A stretch of 10,179 nucleotides of DNA from a bacterium (lineage in GTDB: Bacteria; Verrucomicrobiota; Verrucomicrobiae; Opitutales; Opitutaceae). The translations under genes were made by a program, and so were the position numbers. Under the pieces are notes generated by a model, which saw only the letters and a program-made list of their open reading frames with translations, had not been told where the DNA came from and did not search any database. Within the stretch, counting starts at the first letter, position 1, and every line of letters begins with the position of its first letter. Shown in pieces: positions 1 through 5,675 of the stretch. Location of the stretch: the NCBI GenBank assembly GCA_021780625.1, contig JAJXYI010000632.1, positions 1-10,179 on the forward strand. The letters are read 5' to 3'.

Positions 1-2154
1 GGCCTGCGGTTCAAGGGGGCCGCCGCGAAGCTGTTCTTCAACGAGCAGTACGACTTCGGCGAGGTGTTGCCCAGAATCGGCGCGCGAATTGCCGAGGCCC
101 TGAAGCCCGAACTCGAGGTCCTGCCCGGGAGCTCCTCGGCGCTTGTATTTTGCGAAGGGCTGCCCGAGCGGCAGGCCTGGTTTGGGGGGCTTCTGGCGGA
201 GAGCCTGGGACGCAAGCGACTCGAGGTCGATGCGAAGGCCCTTTTTGCAGGCGCGGGACTTGCCTGCGGGGTCGGGGTGCCCGCCCTCTCGGAAGTGTGG
301 CTCGGCGCGCTCCAGACGGTGAGGAGCTCCGTGGCTCCTACCAGCATCCGGCTGGCCGAATGGCGGTCGATGGCGGCGTCCTCGTCGGCCCCTGACCAGG
401 AGGCGAAGCCCGCAGCCGCTGCGCCGGCGCCGTCCAGCCCCGCACCCGTATCCAAATCTCCGGCACCCGCGGTCGTCGCCCCCGTTCGCACGGTCGCGTC
501 CGTCCAGGCCCCAGCCGCCCGGCCCGCGCCCCAGGAGGTCGCGACGAAGCCCTCGCCGATGACCGTGATTGCAGGGAAACCTTATGTGCCGGGCTCCAAG
601 GCGGCTGCAGCGGCCGTCGCCGAACCTGTGCGCGCCGCGGCGCCGTCCGCCGTCGCGATTGCTGAGAAACCCGTCCCCGCGCCAAAGCCCGCTGCAAAGG
701 TTCCGGCGCTGGTCATCGCACCGGCGCCGTCGCTTCCCAAGGCCGAGCCCGAACCTGCGCGGATCCCGCAGCCGAAGAGTGAACCTCCCAAGCCGCCCAA
801 ACCGCCCGAAGCTCGGGGTTCTTCGGTCCTCGCCTATCCGTTGCCGGGCAGCAAGGCGTCGTCGGGCCGGGCTCCGAAGGAACCGCGGCAAAAGCCGCCA
901 TTTTGGAAGACTGGAGCCGGCATGGCGATCGCAGCAGTCGCCGTGGTCGCGACAGCGGTGATCCTCTGGCTCGTGACTCAGATGCAGTCGGAGAAGGCCG
1001 CGATCACCGCGGAAAAAGTGCGGGCTCAACAGGAAACCCAGGCCGTCATGGCCAAGGCGAAGGCGGCCGAGGCCAAGGCCCAGGCCGAAGCCGCAGCCCG
1101 TCGTCAGCTTGAAAGTGAAACCTCCGCCAAGCTGGCATCGCTCGATGCCGCCCGTCGCGCGGCCGAGGCCAAGGCCACCAGGGAGGCCGCCGCACGGCTG
1201 GCCAACGCGCGTGGCGGTTTAACCGTCGCAACCAACCCCGCAGGCGCCACCGTGAAGGTGGGGTCCATTCTCTCGCAGGCGTCGCCGGCCAGGTTCGACG
1301 ATCTCAAGATCGGAACCTATCCGGTGGTCGTGTCGCTTCCCGGCTATGACGAGGTCCGCAAGGAGGTGAAGATCCAGGAGAATGCGACCACCGATTTGGG
1401 CGTGATCGCCCTCCATCGTCAGACGGGCTCGGTTGAGATCGTATCCACCCCGGTCGGCGCACACTTTGAGCTTCGGCGCGCCGACTCGGTGAAGCTGGGC
1501 GCCCAGCCCAGGCAGGGAGTCACCCCCGCGTCGCTGTCGGATCTGCCCACGGGCACCTATTCGATCGCGATCGATTACCGGGGCGTGGGCCGTCAGACGG
1601 GAACCGTCGCAATCGAGTCGGGTGGCGTCGCGAGGTCCAGCTGGGAGTTCGCGCTCGGCGGTATCGAGATCACAAGCACGCCGTCCGACGCCACCGTCTC
1701 CCAGGCCGGAAAGGTCCTTGGGCGCACTCCGCTCACTCTGGCCAACCTCCACGCGGGCACCCAGACCTACGATGTGAGCCGCGCCGGCTACACGACCTCG
1801 CAGGTGAACGCGCTGATCGTGAAGGGCGACACCAGGTCCTTGAACGTGGTGCTGGCCTTGTCGGATCGCATTTACCGGCTCAGCGAGCTGGATCACGAGC
1901 CCCAGGTGTTGCGCAGCGACAGCCTCAAGCTTCCGTCCTCGCTTTCCACTTCCACGGAATACCGCGCGGTGATCGCGATGACCGTCGGCCGCGACGGAGT
2001 CCCTCGCGACCTCGAAATCGTGCGGAGCAGCGACCCGGAGTTCGGCCGGATCTGCAAGGCGGCGGCGGCCGGCTGGCGCTTCAAGCCGGGCACGGTCAAG
2101 GGCCGGCCGGTGTCGACCCGCGTCGCGATCCCCTTCGTGACCAACCCCAGTTGA
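1..2154 (+). CDS. TolA/TonB-like inner-membrane protein with PEGA repeats (5' end cut off)
   Basis: The frame is open from the first base, so the true start lies upstream; 717 residues are visible and a GTG at 64 is only an internal codon. In visible numbering: residues 1-122 form a compact fold that may be the end of an actin-like (PilM/ASKHA-type) ATPase domain, a weak guess. Residues 123-300 are an Ala/Pro-rich linker. A basic stretch (PRQKPPFWK) precedes one membrane helix at about 305-327, implying a cytoplasmic N-terminus. Residues 328-404 are an Ala/Lys/Glu-rich helix like TolA domain II. Three PEGA-type beta repeats start near 405, 475 and 554, with typical 'TNPAGATVKVG', 'LKIGTYPVVVSLPGY' and 'GKVLGRTPLTL' signatures. 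A TonB-like C-terminal domain covers about 652-717 (VGRDGVPRDLEIVRSSDPEF, then GWRFKPGTVKGRPV). Known family roles: TonB and TolA C-domains contact outer-membrane or periplasmic partners; PEGA domains occur in envelope proteins. The exact function is unknown. The gene is followed in the same frame by the coiled-coil gene, so an operon is likely. Confidence 0.85.
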   Translation, partial: GLRFKGAAAKLFFNEQYDFGEVLPRIGARIAEALKPELEVLPGSSSALVFCEGLPERQAWFGGLLAESLGRKRLEVDAKALFAGAGLACGVGVPALSEVWLGALQTVRSSVAPTSIRLAEWRSMAASSSAPDQEAKPAAAAPAPSSPAPVSKSPAPAVVAPVRTVASVQAPAARPAPQEVATKPSPMTVIAGKPYVPGSKAAAAAVAEPVRAAAPSAVAIAEKPVPAPKPAAKVPALVIAPAPSLPKAEPEPARIPQPKSEPPKPPKPPEARGSSVLAYPLPGSKASSGRAPKEPRQKPPFWKTGAGMAIAAVAVVATAVILWLVTQMQSEKAAITAEKVRAQQETQAVMAKAKAAEAKAQAEAAARRQLESETSAKLASLDAARRAAEAKATREAAARLANARGGLTVATNPAGATVKVGSILSQASPARFDDLKIGTYPVVVSLPGYDEVRKEVKIQENATTDLGVIALHRQTGSVEIVSTPVGAHFELRRADSVKLGAQPRQGVTPASLSDLPTGTYSIAIDYRGVGRQTGTVAIESGGVARSSWEFALGGIEITSTPSDATVSQAGKVLGRTPLTLANLHAGTQTYDVSRAGYTTSQVNALIVKGDTRSLNVVLALSDRIYRLSELDHEPQVLRSDSLKLPSSLSTSTEYRAVIAMTVGRDGVPRDLEIVRSSDPEFGRICKAAAAGWRFKPGTVKGRPVSTRVAIPFVTNPS

Positions 2155-2208
2155 AGGCCCGGCCAAGGCGCGAGGAAGCGCCGCAATCCTGAACCCAGTG
2201 AACCTGCC

Positions 2209-5200
2209 ATGATCTCTCGACTTCTGTTGGTCAAATACACCCAGGGAACCTTCACTGCGCGGTCTGCCTGCGTCAGCGAGACGGGCTTCTACTGGCGTTC
2301 GCTCTCCGGCATGGACGACGTGCACGCGTCGCTCCAGCGGGAAGAGTTCGACCTGCTCATCGCCGATTGTCGTGGCGTCACCAATACGGCTCTGTCGCTC
2401 GTGGAGAGCCTCTGCAACTGGCAGAAGGGGCTTCCGGCGTTCGTCATCTGCGACCGCTGGGAGCTTCAGGCGGTCATTCGCGCCATTCGACTGGGGGTTG
2501 CCGACGTCTTCTCGTGTCCGCTCGACGAGAAGGCGCTCATCGCCCAGGCGGCCAGGCATCTTGACAAGAAACATCGTGGACCGATGGGAAGCCTCGAGGC
2601 CATCCAGTGGGGCGAGCTGCTGGCGCTGCTCACAGGCGGTTCGGGGGGCGCTGCTTCGACGAACGGGGCCGACGTCGAGGCGTCCTCGTCTGGATCCTCG
2701 GCCCTTCGACTGCAGTGCGAGATGCTCCAGCGTGAATGCGAATACCTGAAGACGACCCTCGAGCAGGAGCGCAAATCGAAGCCCGCCAACGGCGTCGCGC
2801 CGCTCATCCTTGAGACAGACACGACCGGCACACGCGTGGTGAACGGGGCCGGCTACAAGGACGGCAGGCAGCCCGCCGTCAACGGGAAGGGCCGCGGCAC
2901 GGACGAGGCAGGAAAGCCGGCCGCCCCCGAGGCCGGATTCGAGGCGCTACGAAAGCAACTTGCTGCGGCCAGGGAGGAGCTCGAAGCCGCGAAGGCTGCG
3001 GGCGACAAGGCGAGTCTGGAGCTGCATGAGCGCCTCGCCAAGGCTGAGGCCGACGCGGCACGGGCACGAAAAGACCAGGCAGAGCTGAGTGCGGGTCAGT
3101 CGGAGCTGGCCAACCAGCTCGAGAAGGCGGAGTCGGATCTTGTCGTGTTGCGACAGAAAGGGGCAAAGGCGGAATCCGATCTTCAGCTTTTTCGGAGCAG
3201 GGGTGCGAACGCGGAGGCCGAACTTGCGGCCGAGAAGAAACGGGGAGGTGAGGCCGACCAGCGCGCCAGGCAGGCCGAGGGCCTGGTTGCCGCGGCGAAG
3301 GAGGAAGCCCGGCGTGCCGCCGAGCGGCTCGCCGCGGAAACCGCCGAACTGGCGGCCGCCCGCGAGGCGCTCGCCAAGGCCCGCTCGGAGGCAGAGACCG
3401 CGCAACAGGCGAGAACCCGCCTCGAGACGACTGGAGCTGCGGAGACTGCTGCGGCCAAGGAATTGAAGGAGCGGCTCCTGAAGTCGGAATCGACCGCGGC
3501 GGATGCGGCGAAGGCGCAGCTCGCGCTGAAGGCGGAGCACGAGGCGCTCGTCGGGCAGCTTGAGAAGACGGAGTCGGACCTGGTCTTGCTGCGCCAGAAG
3601 GATTCCAGGCAGGAGGCTGAGCTTGCTGCCCTGAAAAAGCACATCGCCGGGCTGGAGGAGCGCGCACAGGCGGGGCAGAAGGCACTGCTTGCGGCTGAAT
3701 CCGCTCGCGACGGGTTGGGCGGTCAGCTGGAAAACGCGGAATCGGAGCTTCTCGTCTTGAAACAGAAGAGCGCGAAGTCGGCGGCGGAACTGGAAGCTGC
3801 CCGCGAGGCGCTGGTGAAGTCTCGGGCGGAGGCCGAGGAAGCGCGGAAGGCAAAAGCACAGCTCGAGAATGCCGCGGGCGCTGAAGCCGCATCGACCAAG
3901 GAACTCAAGGAGCGCCTTGCGAGGTCGGAAACCGCCATGGCGCAGGCGCAAAAAGCGCAGCTCGCGCTGAAGGCGGAGCACGAGGCGCTCGTCGGGCAGC
4001 TTGAGAAAACGGAGTCGGACCTGGTGTTGCTGCGTCAGAAGGATTCCAGGCAGGAGGCCGAGCTTGTCGCCCTGAAAAAGCACATGGCCGGGCTGGAGGA
4101 GCGCGCACAGGCGGGGCAGAAAGCACTGCTTGCGGCTGAATCCGCTCGCGACGGGTTGGGCGGTCAGCTGGAAAACGCGGAATCGGAGCTTCTCGTCTTG
4201 AAACAGAAGAGCGCGAAGTCGGCTTCGGAGCTGGAGGCTGCCCGCGAAGCACTTGTGAAGTCTCGTGCCGAGACCGAGGAGGCGCGGACGGCAAAAGCCC
4301 AGCTCGAGAAGGCCGTGGGCGCGGAAGTCGCGTCGACCAAGGAACTCAAGGAGCGCCTTGCGAGGACGGAAGCCGCCACGGCGCAGGCGCAAAAGGCGCA
4401 GCTTGTACTGAAGGCGGAGCACGAGGCGCTGGAGGCCCAATTGGAAAAGGCCGAGTCGGAGCTGGCGGTAGTGAGGCAGAAGGGGACGAAGTCGGAGACG
4501 GAGCTGGCCGCGGAGAAAAAGCGCGGCGAGGAAGCCGCACAGCGGGCAAGGCAGGCGGAAACCCAGGTCGCATCGGCCCAGGAGGAAGTCAGGCGCATTG
4601 CGACACTTCTCGAAAAGGAAAGCGCCGATCTCGCCGCCGCCCGTGAGGCTTTGAACAAGGCCCGGCTCGCGTCCAAAAACGAACTCCAGGCGGTCACCGA
4701 ACAGCTCGAGCATTCGGAGTCGGAGCTGCTCCTGCTTCGCCAGAAGAGCTCGAAAATCGAATCGGAACTCGCCGGGGAGAAAAAGCGATTTGCCGACTCG
4801 GTTCTACAGATCGCGACGGCCAAGAAGGCCCAGATGGAGGCGCAGGCTGAGTGCGAAGCCGTGGCCGCCCAGGTGGGTGAACTGGAGTCGGCGTTGCTGG
4901 TGTCGCGGCAGAAGGCCGACAAGGTGGCCGCGGAACTGGTGGCGGCGCAGAAGCGTGCCGTCGACGCCGAGACGAGCGCGCACGACGCAGCGGCGAAGGC
5001 AAAAGCGGCGCAGGAGGAAGTCCGGCGCACGGCAGAGGCGCGGGCCGCGCTTGAGCAGAAGGAAACCGAGGTCGCGCGGCGACAGCAGGAGCTGCGGGAT
5101 TTCGAGGCGGAACTGCAGCAGATCGAATGCGACCAGCAGACTGCCGCCGCGAATCTTAAGAAGGAGCTCGCCCAGCTCAATAACGCCAAATCGGCGCTCG

Positions 5201-5340
5201 ATGCCGAGAAGGCTGCGTTTGAGGGCGAGTCGACGGCGTTCGTATCCCGCGAGAAGGCGTTGGCGGAACGCGAGCGGCAGTTCGAACTCAAGCAGCAGCA
5301 GATTCGGCAGAAGATGCAGGCCCTGCTCGCAGGCGAATGA
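2209..5340 (+). CDS. Pseudo-receiver domain protein with giant coiled coil (FrzS/AglZ-like architecture)
   Basis: This gene encodes 1043 residues. Residues 1-120 follow the CheY receiver pattern: strand LLLV, then FDLLIADCRG with Asp53 at the usual phosphoacceptor position, strand AFVIC, and GVADVFSCPLDEKAL. The other catalytic residues are lost: the acidic pair is Lys9-Tyr10, the Thr/Ser position is Cys81 and the invariant Lys is Cys103. A short helix (about 163-192) and a Gly/Lys-rich linker lead into a nearly continuous coiled coil from about 244 to the C-terminus, rich in Ala, Glu, Lys and Gln, with no membrane segment. The coiled coil carries 147-residue repeats and nine versions of a QLExxESxLxxLxQK motif. 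ATG 2209 is chosen because it directly precedes the first receiver strand; no Shine-Dalgarno is visible. It lies 54 bp after the envelope gene, in the same frame. The likely role is a cytoplasmic, possibly polar, scaffold, by analogy with Myxococcus FrzS and AglZ, which pair a receiver-type domain with a long coiled coil. Homology outside the architecture is not shown. Confidence 0.88.
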   Translation: MISRLLLVKYTQGTFTARSACVSETGFYWRSLSGMDDVHASLQREEFDLLIADCRGVTNTALSLVESLCNWQKGLPAFVICDRWELQAVIRAIRLGVADVFSCPLDEKALIAQAARHLDKKHRGPMGSLEAIQWGELLALLTGGSGGAASTNGADVEASSSGSSALRLQCEMLQRECEYLKTTLEQERKSKPANGVAPLILETDTTGTRVVNGAGYKDGRQPAVNGKGRGTDEAGKPAAPEAGFEALRKQLAAAREELEAAKAAGDKASLELHERLAKAEADAARARKDQAELSAGQSELANQLEKAESDLVVLRQKGAKAESDLQLFRSRGANAEAELAAEKKRGGEADQRARQAEGLVAAAKEEARRAAERLAAETAELAAAREALAKARSEAETAQQARTRLETTGAAETAAAKELKERLLKSESTAADAAKAQLALKAEHEALVGQLEKTESDLVLLRQKDSRQEAELAALKKHIAGLEERAQAGQKALLAAESARDGLGGQLENAESELLVLKQKSAKSAAELEAAREALVKSRAEAEEARKAKAQLENAAGAEAASTKELKERLARSETAMAQAQKAQLALKAEHEALVGQLEKTESDLVLLRQKDSRQEAELVALKKHMAGLEERAQAGQKALLAAESARDGLGGQLENAESELLVLKQKSAKSASELEAAREALVKSRAETEEARTAKAQLEKAVGAEVASTKELKERLARTEAATAQAQKAQLVLKAEHEALEAQLEKAESELAVVRQKGTKSETELAAEKKRGEEAAQRARQAETQVASAQEEVRRIATLLEKESADLAAAREALNKARLASKNELQAVTEQLEHSESELLLLRQKSSKIESELAGEKKRFADSVLQIATAKKAQMEAQAECEAVAAQVGELESALLVSRQKADKVAAELVAAQKRAVDAETSAHDAAAKAKAAQEEVRRTAEARAALEQKETEVARRQQELRDFEAELQQIECDQQTAAANLKKELAQLNNAKSALDAEKAAFEGESTAFVSREKALAERERQFELKQQQIRQKMQALLAGE
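3514..3782 (+). repeat. Near-identical duplicated block, copy 1
   Basis: This 269-bp block matches 3955-4223 with eight mismatches by eye (about 97% identity). The last 101 bp (3682-3782) are identical to 4123-4223, including at third codon positions. This points to a recent duplication or ongoing gene conversion within the coiled-coil gene. Confidence 0.92.
3955..4223 (+). repeat. Near-identical duplicated block, copy 2
   Basis: Second copy of the block at 3514-3782, offset by exactly 441 bp. Most of the mismatches are silent; the coding changes are Ala to Val and Ile to Met. Recombination between the copies would remove or add one 147-residue unit in frame. Confidence 0.92.
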
Positions 5341-5369
5341 GCGGACGGCGCGTGGTGCGAGGGTTTCAG

Positions 5370-5401
5370 GCTCCCGGATCGCAGTGATGGCGTCCGGGAG
5401 C
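5370..5401 (+). terminator. Hairpin after the coiled-coil gene, possible terminator
   Basis: A perfect 9-bp inverted repeat, GCTCCCGGA and TCCGGGAGC, is separated by a 14-base loop and starts 30 bp after the stop codon. No T-run follows it, so it is not a canonical intrinsic terminator; it could instead stabilise the mRNA 3' end. Confidence 0.5.
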
Positions 5402-5461
5402 ATCAGATTCCGAGGCACTCGGACACAGAAGCTGCGGATACTCCGCTGGGCATTCTCATTT

Positions 5462-5568
5462 GCCTGTCCCTAACGGGAGGCCCTAACGGGTGGCACGGCC
5501 CTGTTGGACGGGGGAAGGCCTCGGGGCAGATGCAGGCAACTGTCGGGAGGAAATTGGCCTGTCCCTAA
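5462..5568. repeat. Short direct repeats (GCCTGTCCCTAA twice; CCCTAACGGGWGG in tandem)
   Basis: GCCTGTCCCTAA occurs at 5462-5473 and at 5557-5568, 95 bp apart, both times preceded by T-rich bases. Overlapping the first copy, a 13-bp unit CCCTAACGGG(A/T)GG is present twice in tandem at 5468-5493. The repeats are real; their nature is not known. They may be remnants of a dispersed REP-like element, but no transposase or clear palindrome is seen here. Confidence 0.6.
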
Positions 5569-5614
5569 AATCAGGAGCAATTTTTGGACTGGGCGGTTTC
5601 TACTGGATACGACG

Positions 5615-5645
5615 AAAAAGCCGCGGATCGGGAGATCCGCGGCTT
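5615..5645 (-). terminator. Intrinsic terminator of hppA
   Basis: Read on the minus strand, a perfect 12-bp stem AAGCCGCGGATC / GATCCGCGGCTT with a 4-base loop ends in a run of five T. It begins 30 bp after the hppA stop codon. Stem 5618-5629 pairs with 5634-5645; the T-run is the complement of the A-run at 5615-5619. Confidence 0.93.
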
Positions 5646-5675
5646 GGTGGGATGACGGCGATGCGTCCAGGGGAA

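Larger units (their letters stand above)
3361..4641 (+). repeat. Tandem 441-bp (147-residue) coding repeats inside the coiled coil
   Basis: Counting from the recurring Arg-Glu-Ala-Leu sequence, units begin at 3361, 3802 and 4243 (exactly 441 bp apart) and the next begins at 4642, so the third unit is 399 bp. The related QLEK motif falls at residues 303, 450, 597 and 744, again exactly 147 apart, so an older unit precedes 3361. 147, 133 and the 56-residue half-unit spacing are all multiples of seven, so duplication kept the heptad register. Units one and two are nearly identical; unit three and the upstream unit share a different second half (AEKKRG...QRARQAE). Confidence 0.92.
5341..5675. other. 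Convergent intergenic region
   Basis: This stretch separates the 3' ends of the coiled-coil gene and hppA. It holds a hairpin at 5370-5401, a 13-bp tandem repeat at 5468-5493, a 12-bp direct repeat at 5462 and 5557, and the hppA terminator at 5615-5645. I see no convincing protein-coding frame; the short open frames here have no initiation signal and no recognisable protein features. Confidence 0.7.

Noticed and set aside
3361..4641. CRISPR-like or satellite interpretation of the repeats
   Set aside because: The repeats are 441 bp, in frame, and encode heptad coiled coil; there are no short direct repeats with unique spacers.
2947..4713. Long minus-strand open frame (588 codons) opposite the coiled-coil gene
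   Set aside because: Its Leu/Arg/Gly-rich repeats mirror the Lys/Glu/Ala repeats of the real gene; there is no start signal or recognisable fold.
4164..5291. Ser/Ala-rich minus-strand open frame (375 codons)
   Set aside because: Antisense shadow of the coiled-coil repeats; the composition is an artefact of complementing GAG/GCG/AAG codons.
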